Source: Niveispirillum sp048066115 (GTDB taxonomy: Bacteria; Pseudomonadota; Alphaproteobacteria; Azospirillales; Azospirillaceae). Taken from it: a stretch of 64,000 bases of DNA. Under the pieces are notes generated by a model. The model was given only the letters and a program-made list of their open reading frames with translations. It made no database searches and had not been told where the DNA came from. Position numbers and translations under genes: made by a program. Positions 1 through 9,608 of the stretch are shown one piece after another; position 1 is the stretch's first letter; each line of letters begins with the position of its first letter. The DNA is taken from assembly GCF_048066115.1 (NCBI RefSeq), contig NZ_JBLTYX010000014.1, positions 1 through 64,000 of the forward strand. Direction: 5' to 3'.

Positions 1-3000
1 ACGCCACGGCCAATTTCTCCCGTCCCGCCAGCCGACGGATCACCACGTAGAAGACCGGTGTGAACAGCAGGCCGAAGAAGGTGACGCCCAGCATGCCGAA
101 GAACACGGCCGTGCCCAGGCTCTGGCGCATTTCCGCCCCCGCCCCCGACGCGATCATCAGAGGCACCACGCCCAGGATGAAGGCAAACGACGTCATCAGG
201 ATCGGGCGCAGGCGCAGGCGGCAGGCCTCGATCACCGCGTCATAGCGGTTGCGGCCTTCCGCCTCCAACTGGCGGGCGAACTCCACGATCAGGATGGCGT
301 TCTTCGATGCCAGACCGACCAGCACAACAAAACCGATCTGGGCCAGGATATTGTTGTCCATGCCCCGCATCATCAGACCGCCGACGGCCGACAACAGGCA
401 CATGGGCACGATCAGCAGGATGGCAAACGGCAGCGACCAGCTTTCATACTGTGCGGCAAGCACCAGGAAGACGAAGAAGACGCAGAGCGGGAAGATATAG
501 AGGGCGGAATTGCCCGTATTCTTCTCCTGGTATGACAGGTCGGTCCATTCCGCCTTGAAGCCCGGCGGCAGGGCCGAGGCCGCCGCCTTCTCCATCTCGA
601 TGATGGCCGTGCCGGAGCTGACGCCCGGCAGGTTGTTGCCCTGCAATTCCGCCGCCGGATACAGGTTGTAACGCAACACCCGGTCGGGCCCGGTGATGAA
701 CTTGAAATCGACGAAGGAGCCCAACTGCACCATCTGGCCGCGGTCATTGCGCGTTTCCAGCCGGCCGATGCTTTCCGGGTCCAGGCGATATTGCCCATCG
801 GCCTGGGCCGTAACCTGGAAGGTGCGGCCGAACAGGTTGGTGTCGTTGACATAGGCGGAGCCCAGATAGACGGCCAGCGTCTGGAACACGCTGTTCATCG
901 GCACGCCCAGCATCTGCGCCTTCACCCGGTCCACATCCAGATAGACCTGGGGGGCGCGCGACGAGAAGGGCGTGAAGACATTGATCAGGCCGGGGATCTG
1001 GTTGCCCGCCTGGGCCAGGGCCCAGGTCGCCTGTTCCAGGGCACCCGGTCCGGCGCTGCCGATATCCTGGATACGCATGGTGAAGCCACCCGAGGTACCC
1101 AGGCCACGGATGGGCGGCGGTGGCACCACGAAGATCAGCGCCTCGGGGATGGCCATGGCCACGCGCTTTTGCAGGTTCTGCAGAACAGCGGTGGCGGTCT
1201 GGCCCTTGGGCAACCGCTCCTCGAACGGGTCCAGCGGCGTGAAGATGGCGCCGGCATTGGGCGCGATGGTGCGCGTCGCACCGGAGAAGCCGGCGAACTG
1301 CACCGAATGCGCGATGCCCGGCGTCTCACGCGCGATCTGTGCGGCCTTCTGGATCACCTTGGTGGTGTTGGAAAGCGAGGTGCCTTCCGGCGTCTGGATG
1401 GCCATGATCAGGTAGCCCTGATCAAGGGCCGGGATGAAGCCGCCGGGAATGCGGGTGAACAGGAACCCGGTGGCCGCGATCAGCAGCACATAGATGACGA
1501 CCACGATCGGCGTCAGATGCGTGATCCTTGCCACCAGCCTGGCATAACCGTCCGCCATCCGGTCGAACAGCCGGTTGAACCCGGCGAAGAACCGGTCGGC
1601 CAGATTGGAGACCAGGGCCAGCCGCTGCTGAGCGACATGATGGCCCTCGGTATGCGAACGCAGCAGCCGGGCACAGAGTGCGGGCGACAGGGTCAGCGAA
1701 TTGAAGGCGGAGATGATGGTGGCCGCCGCGATGGTCACCGCGAACTGCCGGTAGAAGGCACCCTGGATACCCTCGATGAAGGCCGTCGGGATGAAAACCG
1801 AGGACAGGACCAGGGCGATGGAGACCAGCGCTCCCCCCACCTCGTCCATGGTGATGCGCGCACTCTCGATGGGCGAATGGCCCAGCGACAGGTTGCGCTC
1901 CACATTCTCCACCACGACGATGGCGTCATCGACCACGATACCCACGGCCAGCACCAGGCCGAACAGGGTCAGATTGTTGATGGAATAGCCCAGGGCCGAC
2001 ATCACCGCGAAGGTGCCGATCAGCGAGACGGGAATGGCCAGCACCGGGATGATCGCCGCCCGCCAGCGCTGCAGGAACAGCATCACCACCAGCACGACCA
2101 GCACCATGGCCTCGCCGATGGTCTTGATCAGTTCATGGATGCTCTCGGCGATGAAACCGGTGGTGTCATAGACGATGCGATATTCCAGGCCGGGCGGAAA
2201 ATCCGCCGACAGGGTCTTGATCGCTTCCCTCACCCGCGCCGCCGTCTCCAGGGCGTTGGAGCCCGGAAGCTGAGAGATGGCAAGCACCACGGCCGGCTTG
2301 CCGTCCAGGAAGGAATTGGTGACATAGTCACGGGCACCCAGCTCCACCCGCGCCACATCCTTCAGCCGGACAATGCGCCCCTCATCGCCATGCTTGACGA
2401 TGATGTTCTCGAACTCATGCGGTTCGGTCAGGCGGCCCTGGAGCGTGATGTTCAGCTGGTAATCGCGGGGATTGTCCAGCGGCGGCTGACCCAGGCCACC
2501 ACCGGCCACCTGGACATTCTGCTGCTGGATGGCGGCCACCACCTCGCCCGCCGTCATGTTCAGGGACGCGATCCTCTGCGGGTCCAGCCAGACGCGCATG
2601 GAATAATCGCGGGCACCGAACAGGTTGATATTGCCGATCCCCTCCAGCCGGTTCAGCACGTCGCGGACGCGCAGCAGGGCGTAGTTGGAGATGTAGAGCT
2701 GGTCATAGGTGTTGTCGGGCGACAGCAGGTGGACAACCATCATCAAGTCGGGGCTGTCCTTGCGCGTCACCACGCCGTTGCGCCGCACCTCTTCGGGCAG
2801 GCGCGGTTCGGCCACGGCCACGCGGTTCTGGACCAGCACCTGTGCCTTGTCCAGGTCGGTGCCCAGCTTGAAGGTGATGGTCAGGTTCATCTGACCGTCG
2901 CTGGTGGAGTTGGACGACATGTAGAGCATGCCCTCCACCCCGTTCACCTCCTGCTCGATCGGGGCGGCGACGGTGTTGGCCACCGTCTGGGCGTTGGCGC

Positions 3001-3157
3001 CGGGATAGCGGGCATTCACCGTCACGGTGGGGGGCACCACATCCGGGTATTGCGAAACCGGCAGCGTGAAATAGGCGATGGAGCCGACGGCGATCAGCAG
3101 GATCGACAGGACGATGGCGAACACCGGCCGGTCGATGAAAAAACGGCCGATCTTCAT
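1..3157 (-). CDS. RND multidrug efflux inner-membrane transporter (HAE1/AcrB type), 3' end outside window
   Basis: Proton-driven inner-membrane pump of a tripartite RND efflux system. About 1052 codons are visible; family members are about 1030-1060 residues, so only the last few codons are missing beyond the left edge. The N-terminus (MKIGRFFIDRPVFAIVLS) is the classical first transmembrane helix followed by the YFTLPVSQYPDVVPPT porter-domain entry, and the visible C-terminus (MLGVTFFGLLFTPVFYVVIR) is the last helix. The start ATG overlaps the stop of the upstream adaptor gene by 4 nt, so the two are translationally coupled. Substrates cannot be read from sequence; hydrophobic drugs or detergents are typical for HAE1 pumps. 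No outer-membrane channel gene lies beside it inside the window; the TolC-like gene at 23407 is remote. Confidence 0.95.
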   Translation of the reverse strand, partial: MKIGRFFIDRPVFAIVLSILLIAVGSIAYFTLPVSQYPDVVPPTVTVNARYPGANAQTVANTVAAPIEQEVNGVEGMLYMSSNSTSDGQMNLTITFKLGTDLDKAQVLVQNRVAVAEPRLPEEVRRNGVVTRKDSPDLMMVVHLLSPDNTYDQLYISNYALLRVRDVLNRLEGIGNINLFGARDYSMRVWLDPQRIASLNMTAGEVVAAIQQQNVQVAGGGLGQPPLDNPRDYQLNITLQGRLTEPHEFENIIVKHGDEGRIVRLKDVARVELGARDYVTNSFLDGKPAVVLAISQLPGSNALETAARVREAIKTLSADFPPGLEYRIVYDTTGFIAESIHELIKTIGEAMVLVVLVVMLFLQRWRAAIIPVLAIPVSLIGTFAVMSALGYSINNLTLFGLVLAVGIVVDDAIVVVENVERNLSLGHSPIESARITMDEVGGALVSIALVLSSVFIPTAFIEGIQGAFYRQFAVTIAAATIISAFNSLTLSPALCARLLRSHTEGHHVAQQRLALVSNLADRFFAGFNRLFDRMADGYARLVARITHLTPIVVVIYVLLIAATGFLFTRIPGGFIPALDQGYLIMAIQTPEGTSLSNTTKVIQKAAQIARETPGIAHSVQFAGFSGATRTIAPNAGAIFTPLDPFEERLPKGQTATAVLQNLQKRVAMAIPEALIFVVPPPPIRGLGTSGGFTMRIQDIGSAGPGALEQATWALAQAGNQIPGLINVFTPFSSRAPQVYLDVDRVKAQMLGVPMNSVFQTLAVYLGSAYVNDTNLFGRTFQVTAQADGQYRLDPESIGRLETRNDRGQMVQLGSFVDFKFITGPDRVLRYNLYPAAELQGNNLPGVSSGTAIIEMEKAAASALPPGFKAEWTDLSYQEKNTGNSALYIFPLCVFFVFLVLAAQYESWSLPFAILLIVPMCLLSAVGGLMMRGMDNNILAQIGFVVLVGLASKNAILIVEFARQLEAEGRNRYDAVIEACRLRLRPILMTSFAFILGVVPLMIASGAGAEMRQSLGTAVFFGMLGVTFFGLLFTPVFYVVIRRLAGREKLAVA

Positions 3158-4326
3158 GGCGTACCCCCGGATGCGGCCTGGATCGGCTGTTCAACGGGGG
3201 TCACGGCGGCACCCGGCTTCACGCGCTGCAGGCCGGCCACGACCACCTTGTCACCGGCCGTCAGCCCCTCGCGGATGACGCGCAGCCCATCAACCAGCGG
3301 GCCGGTGGTGACGCCGCGATATGTCGCCTTGTTGTCCTTGTCCACGACATAGACGAAGCGTCGGTTCTGGTCCGTGCCGATGGCGGCATCGGGCAACAGC
3401 AAGCCATCGTAATTCGGCCGCCCCACCAGGCGCAGGCGGGCGAACATGCCCGGCGTCAGCACCATATCGGGATTGTCGAACACAGCGCGGGCGCGGATGG
3501 TGCCCGTGCCATCATCGATCTGGTTATCGACGAAATCGATGCGGCCCTGATGGGTGAAACCCTGCTCATCCGGCAGGGACAGGATCACGGGATTGGCATT
3601 GTCGCGGCTGCTGGGCCGTTCGCCCGACCGCGACTGGCGCTGATAACGCAGGTAGGAGGCCTGATCGGCATCGAAATAGAAATGGATCGGGTCCAGGGAG
3701 ACGATGGTGGTCAGCAGGGTCGATTGCGCCGATCCGCCGCTGACCAGATTGCCCACCGACACGCGGTGGTTGGACACGCGGCCCGTCACAGGCGCCTTCA
3801 CGGAGGTGAATTCCAGATCCAGGTCGGCGGCACGCGCCTGCGCCTGTGCGGCCAGCAGCTGTGCGGTTGCCGCCTGAAGCTGCTGCGACCTTGTATCCAG
3901 CACCGATTGCGACACGGCCTGGGTCTGGCGTAGGTCGCGGGCACGGTCCAGTTCACGCTGTGCCAACTGAACCGATGCCTGCGCCTGGGCCACGCCGGCC
4001 CTGGCGGCATCGGCCGCCGCCTGATAGGGGCGCGGATCGATGACGAACAGCGGATCGCCCTTGAACACCACCTGCCCGTCCTGGAAATTCACGGCGGTCA
4101 GGTAACCGCTGACCCGGGCGCGGATTTCCACATCCTCCACCGCGGCGAAGCGGCCGGTATATTCATCCCATTCCTGGACGTTCTTCTTCACCGGCTGGGA
4201 GACGACGACCTGCGGCGGCGGCGGCGTGGCAGCCCCTTGCCCGCCCTTCCCGCACCCGGCCAGGGCCAGAAGACCCGTCAGCCCGGCAGCCACCAGAACC
4301 AGCCGGCCGGCATGGCGCGCACCCAT
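3154..4326 (-). CDS. RND efflux periplasmic adaptor (membrane fusion protein)
   Basis: HlyD/AcrA-type adaptor of 390 residues that would bridge the RND pump encoded immediately downstream to an outer-membrane channel. The N-terminus is a lipoprotein signal with lipobox LAGC, so the mature protein should be lipid-anchored in the periplasm. The barrel-sandwich, alpha-hairpin (QAQASVQLAQRELDRARDL region) and beta-barrel segments follow in order. I chose the ATG at 4326 because a GGAGG motif lies 7 nt upstream; a longer frame begins at TTG 4338 inside that motif. The stop overlaps the pump start by 4 nt (operon). No adjacent regulator is visible. Confidence 0.93.
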   Translation of the reverse strand: MGARHAGRLVLVAAGLTGLLALAGCGKGGQGAATPPPPQVVVSQPVKKNVQEWDEYTGRFAAVEDVEIRARVSGYLTAVNFQDGQVVFKGDPLFVIDPRPYQAAADAARAGVAQAQASVQLAQRELDRARDLRQTQAVSQSVLDTRSQQLQAATAQLLAAQAQARAADLDLEFTSVKAPVTGRVSNHRVSVGNLVSGGSAQSTLLTTIVSLDPIHFYFDADQASYLRYQRQSRSGERPSSRDNANPVILSLPDEQGFTHQGRIDFVDNQIDDGTGTIRARAVFDNPDMVLTPGMFARLRLVGRPNYDGLLLPDAAIGTDQNRRFVYVVDKDNKATYRGVTTGPLVDGLRVIREGLTAGDKVVVAGLQRVKPGAAVTPVEQPIQAASGGTP

Positions 4327-4469
4327 AGAAACCTCCAAGAAAACAACCCCGTTCAGCCTTCAGCATGACAAGGGTTGCCCCGGATGCATTCCATAATCTT
4401 GCTGCGTCCTTGTTGCGGCAGCGAAGAATGATGCAGGGGAGATATCGATAAATACCTGGACGGGCTGGC

Positions 4470-5540
4470 TTATACCGTCGGGCGCGTCACATGCCCCATC
4501 TTACGGCCGGGACGGGCATCGCCCTTGCCATAGAGATGCAGGCGCGCACCCGGCTCGGCCAGGATCGACTGCCACTGGTCGACATCATCGCCGATCAGGT
4601 TGGTCATGACGCACGGGGCGATCACCCCCACAGGTCCCAGTGGCAGACCACAGATGGCGCGGACCAGCTGTTCGAACTGGCTGGTCTCGGCGAAATCCAG
4701 GGTCCAATGGCCGGAATTGTGCGGACGCGGCGCCATTTCATTGACCAGGACGCGTCCATCACGCGTCACGAACATCTCCACCGACAGCAGGCCCACCACA
4801 TGCAGTTCGCTGGCAATGGCCTCGGCGATGCGCACGGCCTCCGCCGCGACATCCGGCGAAATGGCCGCCGGAACGGTCGTGGTCTCCAGGATGCCCGACT
4901 TGTGCCGGTTCTCCACGGGCGGATAGGACAGGATGCTGCCGTCGGCCTGGCGTGCGGTGACCACGGAAATCTCGCGCTCGAAATCCACGAAACCTTCCAG
5001 TATGGCCTCGTCGCTGCCGATGGCGTCGAAGGCGCCGGTCAGGTCGTCGCCGGGATTGAGGCGCAGCTGGCCCTTGCCGTCATAGCCCATGCGGGTGGAT
5101 TTCAGGATGGCGGGCAGCCCGATCTCCGCCGTCGCCTGGGTCAGCTGTTCCAGGTTGCGCACGGCGCGGAAGGGGGCGGTGCCGATGCCCAGCTTGTTGG
5201 CGAAGCTCTTCTCCGCCACCCGGTCCTGGGCTACCGACAGGACATTGGCGCCGGGATGCACGCCGATATGACGGGCCAGGAATTCCACCGCATAGGTGGG
5301 CACATTCTCCCATTCCAGGGTGATGACATCCACGTCATCGGCAAACCGGGCCAGGGCCCGCAGGTCGTGCCATCCGGCCTGGGTATGGTGGGCCACCACC
5401 TGGCCGCAGGAACTGTCCATGCTTTCCGGCGCGAAGACATGCACCTTGTAGCCCAGGCGCGCGGCGGCCAGCGCCGTCATGCGACCCAACTGGCCGGCAC
5501 CCAGGATGCCGATGATGGAGCCGGGGGGGATAACGGTCAT
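4470..5540 (-). CDS. purK: N5-carboxyaminoimidazole ribonucleotide synthase PurK
   Basis: ATP-grasp enzyme of 356 residues that carboxylates AIR with bicarbonate and ATP to N5-CAIR in de novo purine synthesis. The N-terminus has the family signature GILGAGQLGRM, followed by the ATP-grasp region (KSTRMGYDGKGQ, VDFEREISVV) and the NEMAPRPHNSGHWT motif near residue 270. Length is typical. It lies 41 nt downstream of purE in the same orientation, so the two consecutive steps are encoded in one operon, as in many proteobacteria. Confidence 0.97.
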   Translation of the reverse strand: MTVIPPGSIIGILGAGQLGRMTALAAARLGYKVHVFAPESMDSSCGQVVAHHTQAGWHDLRALARFADDVDVITLEWENVPTYAVEFLARHIGVHPGANVLSVAQDRVAEKSFANKLGIGTAPFRAVRNLEQLTQATAEIGLPAILKSTRMGYDGKGQLRLNPGDDLTGAFDAIGSDEAILEGFVDFEREISVVTARQADGSILSYPPVENRHKSGILETTTVPAAISPDVAAEAVRIAEAIASELHVVGLLSVEMFVTRDGRVLVNEMAPRPHNSGHWTLDFAETSQFEQLVRAICGLPLGPVGVIAPCVMTNLIGDDVDQWQSILAEPGARLHLYGKGDARPGRKMGHVTRPTV

Positions 5541-5581
5541 GGTCGCAATTCCTTGGCAAACGCGTTCCTGAGAGGCGCGGA

Positions 5582-6106
5582 TCAGACGGGCTCGTCCACG
5601 GGCACAAGCGCCACGGCATCCGTCGCCCTTGTACGCCAGGCGGTCAGGGCCCCATCCAGCCGTTCATCGGACAAAGCCAGGATGCCGGCGGCCAGCAGCC
5701 CGGCATTGATGGCACCCGCCTTGCCGATGGCCAGCGTGCCCACGGGCACGCCACCCGGCATCTGCACGATGGAAAACAGGCTGTCCTGGCCCTTCAGCGC
5801 GTGACTTTCCACGGGCACGCCCAGCACGGGCAGACTGGTCATGCTGGCCGCCATGCCCGGCAGGTGGGCGGCACCACCGGCCCCGGCGATGATCACCTTG
5901 ATGCCCCGCCCCTTGGCGGAGGTGGCATAATCATAAAGACGCTGCGGGGTGCGGTGGGCGGACACGATCCGCGTCTCGAACGCCACGCCCAGCTCGGCCA
6001 GGACATTGGCCGCATGCTTCATGGTGCCCCAGTCGGATTGGCTGCCCATGATGATGCCGACGGGCACGGGTGCGCCCTGGCTGTCGCGGGTGGTATCGAA
6101 GCTCAC
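5582..6106 (-). CDS. purE: N5-CAIR mutase PurE (class I)
   Basis: Converts N5-CAIR to CAIR, directly after PurK in purine synthesis. The protein has 174 residues with the phosphate-binding GSQSDW motif near residue 22, SAHRTP (catalytic His) near residue 50, and the GAGGAAHLPGM loop. The presence of PurK beside it supports the class I (bacterial N5-CAIR) reaction rather than direct AIR carboxylation. It is the first gene of the purE-purK pair; a promoter should lie in 6107-6223, but I see no purine riboswitch there. Confidence 0.97.
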   Translation of the reverse strand: MSFDTTRDSQGAPVPVGIIMGSQSDWGTMKHAANVLAELGVAFETRIVSAHRTPQRLYDYATSAKGRGIKVIIAGAGGAAHLPGMAASMTSLPVLGVPVESHALKGQDSLFSIVQMPGGVPVGTLAIGKAGAINAGLLAAGILALSDERLDGALTAWRTRATDAVALVPVDEPV

Positions 6107-6361
6107 GGCTGCCGGCTCCCCTGTCGTTCCCTGGGTACGATCCTGGAAAGCGCGGGATTATAGGCACCCTACCCCACGGCACAACAGCCGGGCACGCGGG
6201 GGCGTCCCGGCGGAAATTCATGCGTGCATGGGAACGGGGCCGCCCGTACGCCCCTTGACCGGTGCTTCGGCAGCCAATACCCCTGGGACCGGATCCGGCG
6301 GTGGCGGCCGCGGGCGATTGAGGCCGATGATCGGCGAAACAATTATGATTGGGAAGGCATC

Positions 6362-7051
6362 ATGGCGGGACGGCAGGCGGCGGTCAGGAACATCATCATA
6401 CCGGGCGGCATGCCCGCCGTGCCTGACCGGGATTGCGGCCTGTGCCCGCGGCTGGCGGATTTCCGCCGGGAGAACCGTATCAAGTTCCCCCCTTATCACA
6501 ATGCGCCCGTCCCGGCCTTCGGCACGCTGGCGGGCACGCTGCTGATCGTCGGGCTGGCGCCCGGCCTGCACGGGGCCAACCAGACGGGCCGGCCCTTCAC
6601 CGGCGATTATGCCGGCGACCTGCTGTACGACACGCTGATCCGCTACGGCTTCGCCCGCGGCACCTACGATCGCCGGCCCGATGACGGGCTGGAACTGCTG
6701 GACACGCGCCTGACCAACGCCGCGCGCTGCGTGCCGCCGGAAAACAAGCCAACCCCGGCGGAGGTCGCCACCTGTCGCGACTTCCTGACCCAGGAGATCG
6801 CGGCGATGGCCAACCTGCGCGCCATCGTGGCGCTGGGCACGGTATCGCATGCCAGCACCATCACGGCGCTGGGCCGGCGGCCGGCGCATTTCGCCTTCGG
6901 CCATGGCGCGCGCCATGACGTGCGTAACGGGGTGGTGCTTTTCGACAGCTATCACTGCTCCCGTTACAACACCAATACCGGGCGTCTGACGCCGGAGATG
7001 TTCCAGACGGTTTTCGCCGCCGTGCGGGAGCATATCGACCGGGACGGTTGA
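6362..7051 (+). CDS. Uracil-DNA glycosylase, family 5 (UDGb type)
   Basis: DNA repair enzyme expected to excise uracil and related deaminated bases. The motif GLAPGLHGANQTGRPFTGDY matches the family 4/5 active-site block; in family 5 the catalytic Asp/Asn of other UDGs is replaced, as here (GLAPGL). The cysteines in DCGLCPRL, NAARC and ATC fit the four ligands of the 4Fe-4S cluster known in this family, and the C-terminal SYHCSRYNT block matches motif 3. I chose ATG 6362 (229 residues), preceded by a GGGAAGG ribosome site; the frame is open upstream to 6224 but those residues are not family-like. Divergent from purE. Confidence 0.9.
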   Translation: MAGRQAAVRNIIIPGGMPAVPDRDCGLCPRLADFRRENRIKFPPYHNAPVPAFGTLAGTLLIVGLAPGLHGANQTGRPFTGDYAGDLLYDTLIRYGFARGTYDRRPDDGLELLDTRLTNAARCVPPENKPTPAEVATCRDFLTQEIAAMANLRAIVALGTVSHASTITALGRRPAHFAFGHGARHDVRNGVVLFDSYHCSRYNTNTGRLTPEMFQTVFAAVREHIDRDG

Positions 7052-7135
7052 AACGGCCGAGCCGGCCCCGTTCCACAAAATTCCTTCAAACGATCCCCGG
7101 CATCACGCGCGGGCATATCGTCATGACCGTTGATG

Positions 7136-7234
7136 TCAGGCGCCCAGGGCGGCGCCGACGACGAACCATGCGTACATGGTGCCGAAGAAACCGGTGATGG
7201 CCAGGAAATCACGAACGTAAGCAGCGCGGTCCAT
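7136..7234 (-). CDS. Small single-pass membrane peptide, 32 residues
   Basis: A short frame (MDRAAYVRDFLAITGFFGTM and so on, ending VGAALGA) with a strong GGAGG ribosome site 7 nt before its ATG. Residues 10-32 form one hydrophobic helix rich in Gly and Ala; the N-terminus carries charged residues, suggesting an N-in orientation by the positive-inside rule. I do not recognise the family. It is convergent with the uracil-DNA glycosylase gene and lies downstream of a chemoreceptor terminator, so it probably has its own promoter in 7235-7355. Real translation is inferred from the ribosome site and the clean membrane-helix composition. Confidence 0.55.
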   Translation of the reverse strand: MDRAAYVRDFLAITGFFGTMYAWFVVGAALGA

Positions 7235-7361
7235 GTGAGCCTCCTTCGTTTTCGTGAGGCCACATTGTCAGAACGAAATAAGAACATCAAGGGGTTTGTT
7301 CCTTTTATGTTCGCATTTCTCCAGCCTGTTCCCATACGCGGGACGCATGGCGACGGCAAAA

Positions 7362-7387
7362 GGGCCGGACGGTCGCCCGCCCGGCCC
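7362..7387 (-). terminator. Rho-independent terminator after chemoreceptor gene
   Basis: GGGCCGG pairs with CCGGCCC around a 12-nt loop, followed on the minus strand by TTTTGCC. It lies 31 nt beyond the stop of the chemoreceptor ending at 7419. Confidence 0.7.
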
Positions 7388-7418
7388 CTTGCGTGACATG
7401 TCTCAGATCAGCCCGGTA

Positions 7419-9386
7419 TCAGGCTGCCCGTGCCTCATGCAGATAGCGATCGACCTGCTGCGACAGGTTGCCGGCCCCGCGGCTGAGTTCACTGGCCGAT
7501 CCGCGCACCTGCGCAGCGGCCGCACCGGTTTCGCCAGTGGCTTGGTTCACACCACCGATATGCTCGGTCACGTCACGCGTACCTGCCGCAGCATGGGCCA
7601 CGTTGGCAGCAATCTCCCGGGTGGCCTGCTGCTGCTGTTCCACGGCGGTGGAAATGGCGGCCGAGGTCGCATGCAGGTCACGGATCATGTCGGTCATGCC
7701 ACGCAGGGCGGAGCCAGCCCGGCCGGAAGCCGCCTGTATCTCCTCGACCTTGCTGCGGATACGGTCAGTGGCCTGTGCGGTCTGCGTCGCCAGTCCCTTG
7801 ACCTCTCCCGCCACTACGGCGAAGCCCTTGCCGGCCTCTCCGGCGCGTGCCGCCTCGATCGTGGCGTTCAGTGCCAGAAGATTGGTCTGGGCGGCGATGG
7901 CCTTGATCAGTTCCACCACCTCGCCCACCTCCTGCGCGCTTTCCGCCAGCTGGCGCATCATCAGATCGGCCTGCTCAGCTTCACTCACAGCCAGGCTGGC
8001 GCGGGTATTGGAGACTTCGGCCTGACGACCGATCTCCTGGATGGAGGCGGCGAGTTCCTCCGTGGCGCTGGCCACGGCAGCGACATTGGCACTGGCTTCC
8101 ACGGCAGCGGCGGCCACTGCCGTCGACTGGCCGCTGGCACTGCTGGCTGTCAGGCTCAGCGCGTCGGCGGCGCGCGCCATTTCCTCCGCCGCCTGGGTGA
8201 CCAGATCGACGACGCTTTTCACATTCTGTTCGAAATCGTCGGTCAGATTGACCTGTCTGGTGACCAGCGACCAGCTCAGCATGGGCGCCACATAGCGGCC
8301 TTCCTTGTCGCGGATGGCGGTGACCAGCAGATCCATCACCTCTCCACCCAGCTTGATCTTGGCGCGATGGGGCAGATTGTCCGGGTTCGACAGGATACGG
8401 CGCTGATGTTCGGGATGGCGGTGCAGGATGTCGATGGATTTGCCCTGAAGCTCCGCCGCCGGACAGGGCAGCAGCCGCTCCACGGTCTTCAGCACCTCGA
8501 CGCTGCGCTTGTTCATATAGTTGATGCGGAAATCGTCAGCCGGGTCACAGGTCATGACGCCCAGCGGCAGTTCCGCGATCATCTGCGCCTGGGCAAAGGC
8601 CAGGGCGGCGGTGTCGCGCAGCGTGTCATAGGCCCGCGCCATGTGCCCGATCTCGTCGCGGCGGGTCCAAGCGAAGGGCAATGTCACCTTGCCGCCCGCC
8701 AGTTCGGAGATGGCGCGGCTGACGCGGTTCATCGGCACGACGACGGCGCGGGCCAGGGCGAAGGCGCTGAGGATGGAGACCAGGGCCGCGACGCCGATAC
8801 CGACCCACAGAGCCACCCTCATGTCGCTGAGGTCCGTATCGGCCTCAATGGCGCGCACCTCCAGAAGCACGCGCTCATTGTCCTCCGCTTCCTGCAAACC
8901 GGTATGGATGCGATCGAGCGTGTCGGCCCCCACGCGCCGGGCCACCATGTCATGCGCGACCCTGCGCCCTTCCGGCTGTCCGGCCAGAGCGATCTGCCGC
9001 TCCGCCACGTCACGCTGCCAGGTGGCGATATCGGTTGCCACACGCGCCAAGATGGCCTGCTGCGCCTGGTTATCCTGGGTCAAGGTCTGGACCGCCGACA
9101 GGGCTTTGCTGAAACTCTCCCGCCCCTTCGTCATCGACGCCAGAACGGCCGTATCGCCGGAGATGACGAAGGTACCCAAGGCCGCTTCCTGCCGCTGGAT
9201 GCTCTCCTGCAGGTTCGCGATCTGATCCAGCACCTTATAGGTATGGGTGTTCATCTCCACGGCCGCATCCGTGCGGTCCATGAAGCGGGTGACCCCCAGG
9301 CCGCTGCCGGCCACAACAGTGATGATGATACCGAATGAAATGCCCAACTTGCCGATGACCGGAATGTCTGCCAGACGCAGTCCCAT
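7419..9386 (-). CDS. Methyl-accepting chemotaxis protein with HAMP and PAS domains
   Basis: Transmembrane chemoreceptor of 655 residues. In order: first membrane helix at about residues 13-35, a periplasmic four-helix-type sensor region, second membrane helix (LWVGIGVAALVSILSAFALA, about 190-210), HAMP, a cytoplasmic PAS-like domain (ELPLGVMTCDPADDFRINYM to about residue 370), then the signalling coiled coil with the conserved hairpin tip QTNLLALNATIEAARAGEAG. I chose ATG 9386 with a GAGGGAG ribosome site; the frame is open further upstream. The ligand is unknown; a PAS domain between HAMP and the signalling domain can add redox or cytoplasmic sensing. A CtrA-like site lies upstream. Confidence 0.93.
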   Translation of the reverse strand: MGLRLADIPVIGKLGISFGIIITVVAGSGLGVTRFMDRTDAAVEMNTHTYKVLDQIANLQESIQRQEAALGTFVISGDTAVLASMTKGRESFSKALSAVQTLTQDNQAQQAILARVATDIATWQRDVAERQIALAGQPEGRRVAHDMVARRVGADTLDRIHTGLQEAEDNERVLLEVRAIEADTDLSDMRVALWVGIGVAALVSILSAFALARAVVVPMNRVSRAISELAGGKVTLPFAWTRRDEIGHMARAYDTLRDTAALAFAQAQMIAELPLGVMTCDPADDFRINYMNKRSVEVLKTVERLLPCPAAELQGKSIDILHRHPEHQRRILSNPDNLPHRAKIKLGGEVMDLLVTAIRDKEGRYVAPMLSWSLVTRQVNLTDDFEQNVKSVVDLVTQAAEEMARAADALSLTASSASGQSTAVAAAAVEASANVAAVASATEELAASIQEIGRQAEVSNTRASLAVSEAEQADLMMRQLAESAQEVGEVVELIKAIAAQTNLLALNATIEAARAGEAGKGFAVVAGEVKGLATQTAQATDRIRSKVEEIQAASGRAGSALRGMTDMIRDLHATSAAISTAVEQQQQATREIAANVAHAAAGTRDVTEHIGGVNQATGETGAAAAQVRGSASELSRGAGNLSQQVDRYLHEARAA

Positions 9387-9453
9387 GACACGCTCCCTCT
9401 TCCCCAAGATTGTTGCGTGCGCGGAGAATGATCCGGAGAACATTACCGGTCTT

Positions 9454-9468
9454 TTAACGATGTTTTAG
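9454..9468 (-). promoter_or_regulatory. Candidate CtrA binding site upstream of chemoreceptor
   Basis: TTAA-N7-TTAG, one mismatch from the alphaproteobacterial CtrA consensus TTAA-N7-TTAA, 68 nt upstream of the chemoreceptor start. CtrA controls motility and chemotaxis genes in many alphaproteobacteria; binding here is inference. Confidence 0.35.
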
Positions 9469-9553
9469 CCATCTCTGGAAATGCTGGAAACTATCCCTAT
9501 GCGCTGCAATCGGATAAGCGAAAACAGACCATTCCGATGATCAAATAAGAAAA

Positions 9554-9579
9554 GCCCCGACACCTTCCGGTGCCGGGGC
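9554..9579 (-). terminator. Terminator downstream of gcrA
   Basis: GCCCCG-A-CACC pairs with GGTG-C-CGGGGC around TTCC. T-runs flank it on both strands (TTTTCTTATTT on the minus strand), so it could work in either direction; here it ends gcrA. Confidence 0.8.
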
Positions 9580-9608
9580 TTTTCTTTATGACCTTTCGGT
9601 CAGGTCTT

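Noticed and set aside
791..3352. 853-codon open frame on the + strand
   Set aside because: It is the antisense shadow of the RND pump gene: His/Gln/Gly-rich composition, no family, no ribosome site.
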